Positions 19,041 to 27,509 are shown, counted from the first letter of the stretch. The stretch: 64,000 nt of DNA from Streptomyces sp. NBC_01217 (GCF_035994185.1 NZ_CP108538.1:1736001-1800000); one strand, 5' to 3'. Translations and numbers: made by a program. Notes: generated from the sequence alone by a model not told the origin.

Positions 19041-19826
19041 CTAGAGCGGGGTGACGTACGCCCCCGAGATCCCTCCGTCGACGAGGAAGTCGGTGGCGTT
19101 GACGAACGAGGAGTCGTCGCTCGCGAGGAAGGCTACGGCCGCCGCGATCTCCGTCGCTTCGGCGAACCGGCCGACCGGGATGTGGACGAGCCTGCGGGCC
19201 GCGCGTTCCGGGTCCTTGGCGAACAGCTCCTGGAGCAGCGGGGTGTTGACCGGTCCCGGGCACAGCGCGTTGACCCGGATGCCTTCGCGGGCGAACTGCA
19301 CGCCGAGTTCGCGGGACATGGCGAGGACGCCGCCCTTGGACGCGGTGTACGAGATCTGGCTGGTGGCCGCGCCCATGATCGCGACGAAGGAGGCGGTGTT
19401 GATGATCGAGCCGCGGCGCTGGCGGCGCATATAGGGCAGGGCGGCCTTGCAGCAGAGGTAGACGGAGGTGAGGTTGACGTCCTGGACGCGCTTCCAGGCC
19501 TCCAGTCCTGTGGTGAGGATGGAGTCGTCGTCGGGCGGGGAGATACCCGCGTTGTTGAAGGCGATGTCGACGGAGCCGTAGGTGTCGTACGCGGCCTTGA
19601 AGAGCGCCTCGACCTGTTCGGGATCGGTGACATCGGTGCGTACGAAGATGCCGTCGGCCTCCTCGGCGGCGGCCTTGCCCGCGGTCTCGTCGATGTCCGC
19701 GCAGACGACGTGGGCGCCCTCGGACGCCAGGCGGCGGGCGGTGGCGAGGCCGATGCCGCTGGCGGCTCCGGTGATGACGGCGGTGCGGCCGACCAGGCGG
19801 CGGCAGATGTTGTCGGTGGTGGTCAT
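19041..19826 (-). CDS. Short-chain dehydrogenase/reductase
   Basis: A 261-aa classical SDR. It has the NAD(P) loop VITGAASGIGLATARRLA, then the NAG motif AFNNAGISPP, the catalytic Ser/Tyr/Lys in IINTASFVA and SYTASKGG, and PGPVNTPLL. It resembles 3-oxoacyl-ACP reductases, but its place as last enzyme of the glnA-type cluster suggests oxidation or reduction of an aldehyde/alcohol from amine breakdown. Six bases separate it from the aldehyde dehydrogenase, so the two are co-transcribed. The order matches what I recall as SCO1611-SCO1613. Confidence 0.92.
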   Translation of the reverse strand: MTTTDNICRRLVGRTAVITGAASGIGLATARRLASEGAHVVCADIDETAGKAAAEEADGIFVRTDVTDPEQVEALFKAAYDTYGSVDIAFNNAGISPPDDDSILTTGLEAWKRVQDVNLTSVYLCCKAALPYMRRQRRGSIINTASFVAIMGAATSQISYTASKGGVLAMSRELGVQFAREGIRVNALCPGPVNTPLLQELFAKDPERAARRLVHIPVGRFAEATEIAAAVAFLASDDSSFVNATDFLVDGGISGAYVTPL

Positions 19827-19832
19827 GGTGGC

Positions 19833-21212
19833 TCAGGCCTCCGTGCTGAGGAAGACGTTCTTGGTCTCGGTGAATGCGGTGAGCGCGTCGGGGCCGAGTT
19901 CGCGGCCGAGACCGGACTGTTTGTAGCCGCCGAACGGGGTCCAGTAGCGGACGCTGGAGTGGGAGTTGACCGACAGGTTCCCGGCCCGGACCGCCTGCGA
20001 GGCGCGCAGTGCGCGGCCCACGTCACGGGTCCAGATCGAGCCGGCGAGGCCGTACTCGGTCGCGTTGGCGAGCCGGACGGCGTCGGCCTCGTCCTCGAAG
20101 GGCAGGACGACGGCGACCGGCCCGAAGACCTCCTCGGTGGCGACGGGCGCGTCCGGGCGGGCGTCGGTGAGGACGGTCGGCGGGAACCAGAAGCCGGGCC
20201 CTTCGGGTGCCTTGCCGCGGAGGGCGGTCGCGCCCTCGGGGACGTAACCGCGCACCCGTTCCAGTTGTGTCCGCGAGATCAGCGGGCCCATCTGGGTGTT
20301 CTCGTCGGACGGGTCGCCCACGACGACCGATTCGACCGCGGGGGCCAGGAGTTCCAGGAAGCGGTCGTACGCGGATCGCTGGACCAGGATGCGGGTGCGG
20401 GCGCAGCAGTCCTGGCCCGCGTTGTCCAGGAACGCCATGGGTGCGGCGGCCGCGGCGGCCTCGATGTCGGCGTCGGCGAAGACGATGTTGGGGCTCTTGC
20501 CGCCGAGTTCGAGGGTGAGCCGCTTCACGCGGTCGGCGCACTTGGCCATGATCTGTTTGCCGACCCGGGTGGAGCCGGTGAAGACGATCTTGGCGACGCC
20601 GGGGTGTTCGACCAGGGCGTTGCCGGTCACCGCGCCCGCGCCCGGCAGCACCTGGAGGAGGTGTTCGGGAAGCCCCGCGTCGAGGGCGATCCCGGCCAGC
20701 CGCAGGGCGGTCAGCGGGGTGGTCTCGGCGGGCTTGAGGAGTACGGCGTTGCCCGCGGCGAGGGCGGGGGCGAGGCCCCAGGCGGCGATCGGCATGGGGA
20801 AGTTCCACGGTGCGATCACGCCGATGACGCCGAGGGGTTCGAGCAGGGTGATGTCGAGTCCGCCGGGGACCGGGATCTGACGGCCGGAGAGGCGTTCCAC
20901 TCCCCCGGCTGCGTAGTCGAGCAGATCGCGGACGTTGGCCGCTTCCCAGCGGGCGTTGCCCAGGGTGTGGCCGGCCTCCTGGACCTCAAGACGGGCCAGT
21001 TGTTCGGCTTCGCCGTCGACGGCGGTGGCGAAGCGGCGCAGCAGCCGGGCGCGGTCGGCGGGGGCGAGGGCGGCCCAGGTGCGCTGGGCGGCCGCGGCCC
21101 GGGCGACGGCCGCGTCGACCTCGGCGGCGGTGGTGGAGGGGACGGTGGCGAGGAGTTCTTCCGTCGCCGGGTTGAGCACCTGGTGTTCCACCGGGTGGTC
21201 GTGCGTGGTCAC
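19833..21212 (-). CDS. Aldehyde dehydrogenase family protein
   Basis: A 459-aa NAD(P)-dependent aldehyde dehydrogenase starting at GTG 21212 (GAGG seven bases before), eight bases after the glutamine-synthetase-like stop. Landmarks: PWNFPMPIAAWGLAPALAAGNAVLLKPAE, the cofactor loop FTGSTRVGKQIM, catalytic Glu in LELGGKSPNIVF, nucleophile Cys in NAGQDCCARTRILV, and EEVFGPVAVVLPF. In the proposed pathway it would oxidise gamma-glutamyl-acetaldehyde to the acid after the ligase has protected the amine. That assignment is from context; the family has broad substrates. Confidence 0.92.
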   Translation of the reverse strand: MTTHDHPVEHQVLNPATEELLATVPSTTAAEVDAAVARAAAAQRTWAALAPADRARLLRRFATAVDGEAEQLARLEVQEAGHTLGNARWEAANVRDLLDYAAGGVERLSGRQIPVPGGLDITLLEPLGVIGVIAPWNFPMPIAAWGLAPALAAGNAVLLKPAETTPLTALRLAGIALDAGLPEHLLQVLPGAGAVTGNALVEHPGVAKIVFTGSTRVGKQIMAKCADRVKRLTLELGGKSPNIVFADADIEAAAAAAPMAFLDNAGQDCCARTRILVQRSAYDRFLELLAPAVESVVVGDPSDENTQMGPLISRTQLERVRGYVPEGATALRGKAPEGPGFWFPPTVLTDARPDAPVATEEVFGPVAVVLPFEDEADAVRLANATEYGLAGSIWTRDVGRALRASQAVRAGNLSVNSHSSVRYWTPFGGYKQSGLGRELGPDALTAFTETKNVFLSTEA

Positions 21213-21220
21213 GGGGTGCC

Positions 21221-22588
21221 TCACAGGCGTTCGAAGGAGCGGCGGAGCTCCCAGTCGGTCACTGCGGCGTCGAAGGCTTCGAGTTCGACGCGGGCCATGT
21301 TGCGGTAGTGCGCGACGACGTCCTCGCCGAAGGCCGCCCTGGCGATCTCGCTCCTCTCCCAGAGTCCGGCGGCTTCGCGCAGCGTGGTGGGGACGTGGTC
21401 GTAGTCGGCGGCGTAGGCGTTGCTCTCGCACGGCTCGGGGAGTTCGAGGCCCTTCTCGATGCCGTGGATGCCTGCCGCGACCAGTCCGGCGACGGCGAGG
21501 TACGGGTTGACGTCCCCGCCGGGCAGCCGGTTCTCGAAGCGCATCGAGCGGCCGTGGCCGACGACGCGGAGCGAGCAGGTGCGGTTGTCGTGGCCCCAGG
21601 CGACGGCGGTCGGGGCGAAGGAGCCCGGCTGGAAGCGTTTGTAGGAGTTGATGTTGGGTGCGTAGAGGAGGGAGAAATCGCGCAGGGCGGCCAGCTGTCC
21701 GGCGAGGAAGTGGCGCATCACCTGGGACATGCCGCCGTCCTCGTCCGCCATGACGTTGCGTCCGGTCCCGTCGGTGGACCGGAGCGAGAGGTGGATGTGG
21801 CAGGAGTTGCCCTCGCGCTCGTTGAACTTGGCCATGAAGGTTAGCGCGACGCCCTCCTGGGCGGCGATCTCCTTGGCGCCGGTCTTGTAGACGGCGTGCT
21901 GGTCACAGGTGACCAGGGCCTCGTCGTAACGGAACACGATCTCGTGCTGGCCGGGGTTGCACTCGCCCTTCGCGGACTCGACGGTCAGGCCCGCGGCGGT
22001 CATCTCGTTGCGGATGCGGCGCAGCAGCGGTTCGACGCGGCCGGTGCCGAGGACGGAGTAGTCGACGTTGTACTGATTGACCGGGGTCAGATCGCGGTAG
22101 TTGCGGTCCCAGGCCTGCTCGTAGGTGTCCTTGAAGACGATGAATTCGAGCTCGGTGCCGACATGGGCGGTGTAGCCGTGCTCGGCGAGACGCTCCAGCT
22201 GGCGGCTCAGGATCCGGCGGGGTGCGGCGGTGACGGGCGAGCCGTCCTCCTGGGTGAGGTCGGCCATGACCATGGCCGTGCCCTCGTTCCAGGGCACCGG
22301 GCGCAGGGTGGAGAGGTCGGCGTGCAGGGCGAAGTCGCCGTAGCCGCGCTCCCAGGAGGACATCTCGAATCCGTCGACGGTGTTCATGTCGGTGTCGACG
22401 GCGAGCAGATAGTTGCAGGCCTCGGTGCCGTGCTCCACCACCTCGTCGAGGAAGTGGCGGGCGGCGAACCGTTTGCCCTGCAGCCGTCCCTGCATGTCGG
22501 GGAAGGCGAGGACGACGGTGTCGATCTCACCGCTTCTGACGAGGACGCGCAGCTCCTCGATCCCGAGCGGTGGTGTGCGGTCTGCCAC
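21221..22588 (-). CDS. glnA4: GlnA4-type gamma-glutamyl-amine ligase (glutamine-synthetase family)
   Basis: A 455-aa GS-fold ATP-dependent ligase. N-terminal beta-grasp LVRSGEIDTVVLAFPDMQGRLQGKR; catalytic stretch SAKGECNPGQHEIVFRYDEAL and FMAKFNEREGNSCHIHLSL; then SYKRFQPGSFAPTAVAWGHDNRTCSLRV and FENRLPGGDVNPYLAVAG. Sequence and neighbours match S. coelicolor GlnA4 (SCO1613 from memory), reported to glutamylate ethanolamine rather than ammonia. I therefore infer use of ethanolamine or another monoamine as nitrogen source. Lead gene of glnA4-aldehyde dehydrogenase-SDR. The divergent FadR-type gene and an inverted repeat at 22620-22644 suggest local repression. Confidence 0.88.
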   Translation of the reverse strand: MADRTPPLGIEELRVLVRSGEIDTVVLAFPDMQGRLQGKRFAARHFLDEVVEHGTEACNYLLAVDTDMNTVDGFEMSSWERGYGDFALHADLSTLRPVPWNEGTAMVMADLTQEDGSPVTAAPRRILSRQLERLAEHGYTAHVGTELEFIVFKDTYEQAWDRNYRDLTPVNQYNVDYSVLGTGRVEPLLRRIRNEMTAAGLTVESAKGECNPGQHEIVFRYDEALVTCDQHAVYKTGAKEIAAQEGVALTFMAKFNEREGNSCHIHLSLRSTDGTGRNVMADEDGGMSQVMRHFLAGQLAALRDFSLLYAPNINSYKRFQPGSFAPTAVAWGHDNRTCSLRVVGHGRSMRFENRLPGGDVNPYLAVAGLVAAGIHGIEKGLELPEPCESNAYAADYDHVPTTLREAAGLWERSEIARAAFGEDVVAHYRNMARVELEAFDAAVTDWELRRSFERL

Positions 22589-22619
22589 GGGATGCTCCTC
22601 CTTCGGTCAGCCGGAAGGC

Positions 22620-22644
22620 TTAAGGTATGCGAGAGAACCATTAA
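22620..22644. promoter_or_regulatory. Inverted repeat between glnA4 and the FadR-type regulator
   Basis: TTAAGGT (22620-22626) and ACC-A-TTAA (22637-22644) form an imperfect inverted repeat in the only AT-rich part of the 76-bp divergent gap. It is placed to cover both promoters and is a candidate operator for the GntR/FadR regulator. Confidence 0.45.
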
Positions 22645-22664
22645 TTGTGAAGGGACATCGGGAC

Positions 22665-23402
22665 GTGGCCGGGGAAGTCGGGGAAAGCGAGTTCATCGAC
22701 CGTCTGATGCCCGTTCTGCGCCCCGTCCGGGCGGGGAACGGCTTCGAGGAGGCGCTGGAGCAGATCCTCCAGGTGGTCAGGCTCGGGCTCGTGCCCGGTG
22801 GCGGGCGGCTGCCGGCCGAGCGCGAGCTGGCCGAGCTGCTGGGGATCAGCCGGGTCACGCTGCGCGAGGTACTGAAGGTGCTGCAGGACCAGGGCCTGGT
22901 GGAGAGCAGGCGCGGCCGGTACGGCGGCACGTTCGTGCTGCCCCGCACCGGCAGCCCCGGCGAGGACGAGCTGCGCCGGAGGGTGGAGTCCGTCGACATC
23001 GAGGACGTGCTGCGCTTCCGCGAGGTACTGGAGGCCGGGGCGGCGGAGCTGTGCGCCGCGCAGGGGCTGACGGACGAGGGGGCCGACCGGCTGCGTACGG
23101 CTCTGACGGCGACTCACGAAGCACCTCTGCCCGAGTACCGCAGGCGCGACACCCTGTTCCATCTGACCCTGGCCGAGCTCTCCGGCTCCGCGTCCCTGAC
23201 CGCGCAGTACGCGGCCGTCCGGGCCACCGTGAACGATCTGCTGGACTGCATACCATTGCTCGTGCGGAACCTGGAGCATTCGCAGCATCAGCACGCGAGT
23301 CTCGTCGAGGCGGTTCTCGACGGGGACGCGGAGGCCGCGCGTGCGGTGATGCGCGAGCACTGTGCGGGTACGGCCGCGCTGTTGCGCGGATTCCTGGTCT
23401 GA
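22665..23402 (+). CDS. GntR/FadR-type transcriptional regulator
   Basis: A 245-aa regulator starting at GTG 22665 (aaggga about 10 bp before; an in-frame GTG at 22647 is the alternative). The winged helix is textbook GntR (LGLVPGGGRLPAERELAELLGISRVTLREVLKVLQDQGLVESRRGRYGGTFV; key elements PAERELAELLGISR and LREVLKVLQDQGLV). The C-terminal FCD ligand domain has VLRFREVLEAGAAELCA and FHLTLAELSGSASL with metal-binding-type His/Asp/Glu residues. Divergent from glnA4, so the probable repressor of the amine cluster. Its final 5 codons and stop are the first unit of a 17-bp triple repeat. Confidence 0.9.
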   Translation: MAGEVGESEFIDRLMPVLRPVRAGNGFEEALEQILQVVRLGLVPGGGRLPAERELAELLGISRVTLREVLKVLQDQGLVESRRGRYGGTFVLPRTGSPGEDELRRRVESVDIEDVLRFREVLEAGAAELCAAQGLTDEGADRLRTALTATHEAPLPEYRRRDTLFHLTLAELSGSASLTAQYAAVRATVNDLLDCIPLLVRNLEHSQHQHASLVEAVLDGDAEAARAVMREHCAGTAALLRGFLV

Positions 23403-23436
23403 GCGGATTCCTGGTCTGAGCGGATTCCTGGTCTGA
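23386..23436. repeat. Three perfect 17-bp tandem repeats spanning a stop codon
   Basis: GCGGATTCCTGGTCTGA occurs at 23386, 23403 and 23420. Unit one encodes the last residues and TGA stop of the FadR-type regulator. Because 17 is not a multiple of three, the TGA of each unit falls in a different frame, so the array stops translation in all three frames. Confidence 0.95.
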
Positions 23437-23555
23437 GCGGGGCCGTTGATTCCGTTTCTGTGCCGAGCGCCGGAAACGTAAAGGTATTCTCTGCCACCAT
23501 TGGCACCATGGAACCGAGCCCGCCCGCCCAGGCGGCCGACCGGAGGGACCGCCCC

Positions 23556-24305
23556 GTGTCCGAACCTCTCATCGGCGTCTCCACCTATCTGGAGCCCGTG
23601 GCCCGCTGGGGCGTCTGGGAGCTGCCCGCCGCCCTCCTCCCGGCCGCGTACCCGCGCATGATCCAGCGGTCCGGCGGCCTGGCCGCGCTGCTCCCGCCGG
23701 ACGACCCGGCCCGGGCCGCGGCCGTGGTGGCCCGGCTGGACGGCCTCGTCATCGCGGGCGGCGCCGATGTGGAACCCGGACTGTACGGCGCGGAGCGCGA
23801 CTTCAGGACCGGTCCCCCCGCGCAGGAGCGCGACGCCTGGGAACTGGCGCTGATCGGGGCCGCACTGGAGTCCGGCACCCCACTGCTCGGCATCTGCCGT
23901 GGCATGCAGCTGCTCAATGTGGCGCTCGGCGGAACCCTGACCCAGCACCTCGACGGGCACGCCGGGCCGCTGGACACGAGCGGAGTCCTCGGCGCGCACC
24001 CGGTGAAGCCCGTGCCGGGGACGCTCTGCGCGTCGATCGTGCCTGCGGAGTCCGCCGTTCCGACGTACCACCACCAGTGCGTGCTGCGGCTCGCGCCCGG
24101 TCTGGTGGCCTCGGCCCACGCGGCGGACGGCACGGTCGAGGCGGTCGAACTGCCGGGACCTCAGTGGGTGCTGGGGGTGCAGTGGCATCCGGAGATGGGC
24201 GAGGACCCACGGCTGACGCGGGCGCTGGTGGCGGCGTCGAAGGCCGGCCGCCGGGTCACACCCAGCCGCGGTGCCGGGCGTACCACCCCAGCTGGATGCG
24301 CGTAG
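23556..24305 (+). CDS. Gamma-glutamyl-gamma-aminobutyrate-hydrolase-like class I amidotransferase
   Basis: A 249-aa peptidase-C26 family enzyme starting at GTG 23556 with GGAGGG eight bases before (ATG 23508 would add 16 residues). Catalytic Cys in GTPLLGICRGMQLLNVALGGTL and His/Glu in WVLGVQWHPEM are present, as is the YHHQCV stretch typical of PuuD-like hydrolases. It would cleave a gamma-glutamyl bond, releasing glutamate after the aldehyde has been oxidised, closing the amine-utilisation route started by the GlnA4-like ligase. Lies downstream of the regulator on the same strand. Confidence 0.88.
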   Translation: MSEPLIGVSTYLEPVARWGVWELPAALLPAAYPRMIQRSGGLAALLPPDDPARAAAVVARLDGLVIAGGADVEPGLYGAERDFRTGPPAQERDAWELALIGAALESGTPLLGICRGMQLLNVALGGTLTQHLDGHAGPLDTSGVLGAHPVKPVPGTLCASIVPAESAVPTYHHQCVLRLAPGLVASAHAADGTVEAVELPGPQWVLGVQWHPEMGEDPRLTRALVAASKAGRRVTPSRGAGRTTPAGCA

Positions 24306-24594
24306 TGGCCCCCGCCTTGACCATCAGGGCCTGGATGCGGCGCTGCACGGTGCGCGCCGAGACCTTCACCTGCGCGGCCGGCCGGCGGGCCTGGTCGGCG
24401 GGCAGCTTCACGGGAAGGCCGTTGACGACGTTGCGGTAGCGCTCTTCCACTGACAGCCCGATGCCGGCGGCTGCGGCCGCGTCGACGAAGGTCCGCGGCG
24501 GCGTGCCCGGGAACGGCGGACGCGAGCAGCACGAGGGCAGCCGCTGCCGATATCGAGTATCTGTACATGCGCGTCGATACAGTGCGACGCTCAC
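24256..24594 (-). pseudogene. Remnant of a LuxR-type regulator C-terminus
   Basis: The frame ends with a recognisable second half of a LuxR-type DNA-binding domain (KVSARTVQRRIQALMVKAGATTRIQLGWYARHRGWV; key parts SARTVQRRI and KAGATTRIQLGWYA). The preceding helix that should read like LLAAGLTDEAIARRLG is absent or scrambled, and no sensor or ATPase domain precedes it. It overlaps the amidotransferase 3' end by 50 bp. I read it as a decayed fragment. The rest of 24595-24700 holds nothing I can identify. Confidence 0.6.
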
Positions 24595-24700
24595 CGGCGC
24601 ATCAATGGCTCACGCTGTCGGCTTCGCGACTTGGCGGCTTCTCGCCACACCCGGGCATCGCGCGGCACCGGTCCGAAACCCTCGGCGCGCCGGTCCCCCG

Positions 24701-25624
24701 CTACGCGCCCCGCCCCGTCAGTGACAGCAGATCGCGGGCCGGGCCCGCCGGACGGTGGCCCGCGGGCCACACCGCGCGCAGTTGGCGCCGCAGCCGCACC
24801 CCGGCGATCGGGATCTTGACCAGGCGCCGGGAGGACAGCTCCTCGCCCAGCGCCAGTTCGCTCAGCACACACGGTCCCGCCCCGCTCTGTGCCGCTCCCT
24901 TCACCGCGGTCGTCGAGGAGAGTTCGAGCAGGGGCTGGGCGAGGCCGCCGTGCACGGCCAGGGCCGCGTCCAGGACCTGGCGGGTGCCGGAGCCGCGCTC
25001 GCGCAGGATCAGCGGGGTCACGGCGAGTTCCTGCGGGGTCAGCGGGGTGAGGCGGCGGGCCCAGGCGTGGGACGGGGCGACCACGACGACCAGGCGGTCG
25101 TGGGCGACGACCGTACCGTCGAGTCCTTCCGGCACGGACAGGCCCTCGACGAATCCGAGGTCGGCCTCGCCGATGAGGAGCCGCTCCGCGACCGCCGCCG
25201 AGTTCCCGGCGAGCAGGGAGACCGCGGTGTCCGGCCGTTCGGCGCGCAGCGCTATCAGCCAGCCCGGCAGCAGGTATTCGGCGATGGTCATGGAGGCGGC
25301 GACCCGCAGCCGGGAGTCCCGCCGGTCGCGCAGCGCCTGCGCGCCCGCGTCGAAGGCCTCGGCCGCCTCGACGATCCTGCGGGCCCAGTCGGTGACGAGC
25401 GCGCCCGCGTCGGTGAGCCGGGAGCCGCGCGGCGAGCGGTCCAGCAGGGCCACGCCGAGCTGCCGCTCCATCGACCGGATGCGGCTGCTGGCGGCGGGCT
25501 GGGTGACGCCGACGTCCCGTGCCGCGCGCCCCAGGCTGCCGTGCCGGGCGACGGCGAGCAGCAGCTCCAGCGCACCGAGGTCGGGGACCCGGTGGGAGAG
25601 GGGAACATGTTCTTCACCGGTCAT
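24701..25624 (-). CDS. LysR-family transcriptional regulator
   Basis: A 307-aa LysR regulator. The N-terminal winged HTH (ALELLLAVARHGSLGRAARDVGVTQPAASSRIRSMERQLG; core GSLGRAARDVGVTQPA) precedes the substrate-binding domain (LRVAASMTIAEYLLPGWL; LIGEADLGFVEG; VVVVAPSHAWARR; ILRERGSGTRQV). It diverges from the TDT-family exporter and a perfect inverted repeat covers its own start codon, so it probably controls the exporter and itself. RERGSGTRQ is common in CysB/CbbR-like LysR proteins, which would suit a sulfur- or carbon-related co-inducer. Confidence 0.93.
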   Translation of the reverse strand: MTGEEHVPLSHRVPDLGALELLLAVARHGSLGRAARDVGVTQPAASSRIRSMERQLGVALLDRSPRGSRLTDAGALVTDWARRIVEAAEAFDAGAQALRDRRDSRLRVAASMTIAEYLLPGWLIALRAERPDTAVSLLAGNSAAVAERLLIGEADLGFVEGLSVPEGLDGTVVAHDRLVVVVAPSHAWARRLTPLTPQELAVTPLILRERGSGTRQVLDAALAVHGGLAQPLLELSSTTAVKGAAQSGAGPCVLSELALGEELSSRRLVKIPIAGVRLRRQLRAVWPAGHRPAGPARDLLSLTGRGA

Positions 25625-25639
25625 AAAGCCACCTTATGA
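25621..25639. promoter_or_regulatory. LysR-type operator overlapping the lysR start codon
   Basis: TCATAA (25621-25626), AGCCACC, TTATGA (25634-25639) is a perfect inverted repeat with the T-N11-A layout of LysR sites. Another half-site TCATAG follows at 25642. The left arm includes the start codon of the LysR gene, so binding would block both promoter clearance and initiation. Confidence 0.65.
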
Positions 25640-25694
25640 CCTCATAGATACGAAGTCCCTGGTGGGGGCCGGACCGCGACCCGAGAATCGTGCA

Positions 25695-26846
25695 ATGGCC
25701 ATCCTTCCGCGGACGCAGCAGTTCCCCGCCCCCTTCCCGGCTCCTCTGCGCCTCCCGTATCTGCGGTACATCGGCCCCAACTGGTACGCGACCGTCATGG
25801 GCACCGCGATCGTCGCCAGCGCGGGTGTCGCCCTGCCCGTGCACGTCCCGGGACTGAGGGCCGCCTGCACGGTGGTGTGGATGCTCGCGACGGTCCTGCT
25901 CGCCACGGTGCTCACGGCCCGTGCCGGTCACTGGATCGCCCATCGCGACCAGGCCCGCAGCCATCTGCTGGATCCTGCCGTGGCTCCGTTCTACGGCTGC
26001 CTCTCGATGGCGCTGCTGGCGGTCGGCGGCTCGTCGATGGTGGTCGGCCGGGATGTCATCGGGCATCGGGCGGCCCTTGCCCTGGATGCGGTGCTGTACT
26101 CGGCGGGCACGGTGACCGGTCTGGCCTGCGCGGTCGCGATTCCGTATCTGATGGTCGTACGCCACCGGGTGGAGCCGGGCTCCGCGTCGCCGGTGTGGCT
26201 GCTGCCGGTGGTGGCCCCGATGGTCTCCGCGGCGCTCGGTCCGCTGCTGGTGCCGGAGCTGCCCGCCGGTCAGTGGCGCGAGGCGCTGCTGCTGGCCTGC
26301 TACGCGATGTTCGGTCTGAGTCTGCTGGCCACGCTGGTGATGCTGCCGCTGATCTTCGCCCGGCTCGTACACCGGGGCCCGCTGCCTCTGGCGCTGACGC
26401 CCACGCTGTTCCTGGTCCTCGGCCCGCTGGGCCAGTCGACGACCGCGGTCAATCAGCTCGCCGATGTGGCGCCGGGGGCGATCGGGGCGCCGTACGTCTC
26501 GGGGCTCGGGGTGTTCGCCGTGCTGTACGGGGTGCCGGTGATGGGTTTCGCGCTGCTGTGGCTGGCGCTGGCCGCCGCGCTGGTGGTGCGGGCCGTACGC
26601 AACGGCATGACGTTCGGCATGACGTGGTGGGGCTTCACCTTCCCGGTCGGCACGTGTGTCACGGGCGCCGCGGGCCTGGCCCGGCACACCGGTCTCACGG
26701 CGTACACCTGGCTGGCCGTGGCGCTGTACGCGCTGCTGGTGACGGCCTGGGCGGTGGCCGGGCTGCGGACGCTGCGCGGGCTGTTCAGCGGAGTGCTGCT
26801 CGCAGCGCCGCCGGTGCCTGTGCCAGTGACGGCCCGTACCACGTGA
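25695..26846 (+). CDS. TDT-family (TehA/SLAC1) membrane transporter
   Basis: A 383-aa protein with about ten membrane helices. It starts YIGPNWYATVMGTAIVASAGVAL, a signature of the tellurite-resistance/dicarboxylate-transporter and sulfite-exporter family, and later has LGPLGQSTTAVNQLADVA and MTWWGFTFPVGTCVTGAAGLA. Family members export sulfite, transport C4-dicarboxylates or act as anion channels; the SLAC1-like pore allows several small anions. Divergent from the LysR gene. Its 3' end overlaps the convergent BtuF-like gene by 62 bp. Confidence 0.9.
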   Translation: MAILPRTQQFPAPFPAPLRLPYLRYIGPNWYATVMGTAIVASAGVALPVHVPGLRAACTVVWMLATVLLATVLTARAGHWIAHRDQARSHLLDPAVAPFYGCLSMALLAVGGSSMVVGRDVIGHRAALALDAVLYSAGTVTGLACAVAIPYLMVVRHRVEPGSASPVWLLPVVAPMVSAALGPLLVPELPAGQWREALLLACYAMFGLSLLATLVMLPLIFARLVHRGPLPLALTPTLFLVLGPLGQSTTAVNQLADVAPGAIGAPYVSGLGVFAVLYGVPVMGFALLWLALAAALVVRAVRNGMTFGMTWWGFTFPVGTCVTGAAGLARHTGLTAYTWLAVALYALLVTAWAVAGLRTLRGLFSGVLLAAPPVPVPVTARTT

Positions 26847-27492
26847 GGAACCGCCCGTCGACGAGTGCGGCGGGCAGCGCGGGAAACGCCTCGGGTCCGT
26901 CGTCGGCGGTGAAGCGGTACGGCTCGTCGGGCAGCACGACCAGGTCGGCGCCCGCCGTGTTGAGTGCGTCGAGCGGGATACGGGGATAGCGCTCGGCGTG
27001 GTCCGCGTAGACGTTGTCGACGCCGAGCCTGGCCAGCAGATCTCCGGCGAAGGTGTTGCGGCCCAGCACCATCCAGGGCCTGCGCCAGATCGGCACGACC
27101 GCGCGGCGCGGGGCCCTGGGCCGCGCAAGCGCCACCCAGGCGGCCTCGGCCTCGTCCAGCCAGCGCGGCCTGGTCCGTCCGCAGGCGGTGACCAGCACCC
27201 GCTCCAGTTCCTCGAAGGCCTGGTCGAGGGTGCGGATCTCGGTGACGAGCACCTCGATCCCGGCGGCCTCGATCGCCGCGAGGTCGGGGGCGCGGTTCTC
27301 CTCCTCGTTGGCGACGACGAGATCGGGCCGGAGCGCGAGGACCGCGGGCACGTCGGGGTTCTTGGTGCCGCCGATCCGGGCGACGGTCAGACCGGCCGGG
27401 TGGGTGCACCAGTCGGTGGCGCCGACCAGCAGGCCGGGGGCGGTGACGGCGACGGCCTCGGTGAGCGAGGGAACCAGGGAGACGACGCGCAC
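26785..27492 (-). CDS. BtuF-like helical-backbone metal-receptor protein, no signal peptide
   Basis: A 235-aa protein of the periplasmic-binding-protein class II fold (RVVSLVPSLTEAVA, VGATDWCTHPAG, IGGTKNPDVPAVLALRPDLVVANEEEN, WMVLGRNTFAGDLLARLGVDNVYAD). In secreted relatives this fold binds vitamin B12, haem or siderophores for ABC import. Here there is no signal peptide, lipobox or neighbouring transporter, so it is probably cytoplasmic and may bind cobalamin or another cofactor. Shares strand and a 17-bp gap with the XRE-cupin gene upstream. Confidence 0.85.
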   Translation of the reverse strand: MRVVSLVPSLTEAVAVTAPGLLVGATDWCTHPAGLTVARIGGTKNPDVPAVLALRPDLVVANEEENRAPDLAAIEAAGIEVLVTEIRTLDQAFEELERVLVTACGRTRPRWLDEAEAAWVALARPRAPRRAVVPIWRRPWMVLGRNTFAGDLLARLGVDNVYADHAERYPRIPLDALNTAGADLVVLPDEPYRFTADDGPEAFPALPAALVDGRFLTWYGPSLAQAPAALRAALR

Positions 27493-27509
27493 GGCGGAAA
27501 GCCCCTCTC

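Noticed and set aside
24461..24724. A plus-strand gene in the gap before the LysR gene
   Set aside because: Arg/Ala/Pro-rich translation without any motif, poor codon use and overlap with the LuxR remnant.
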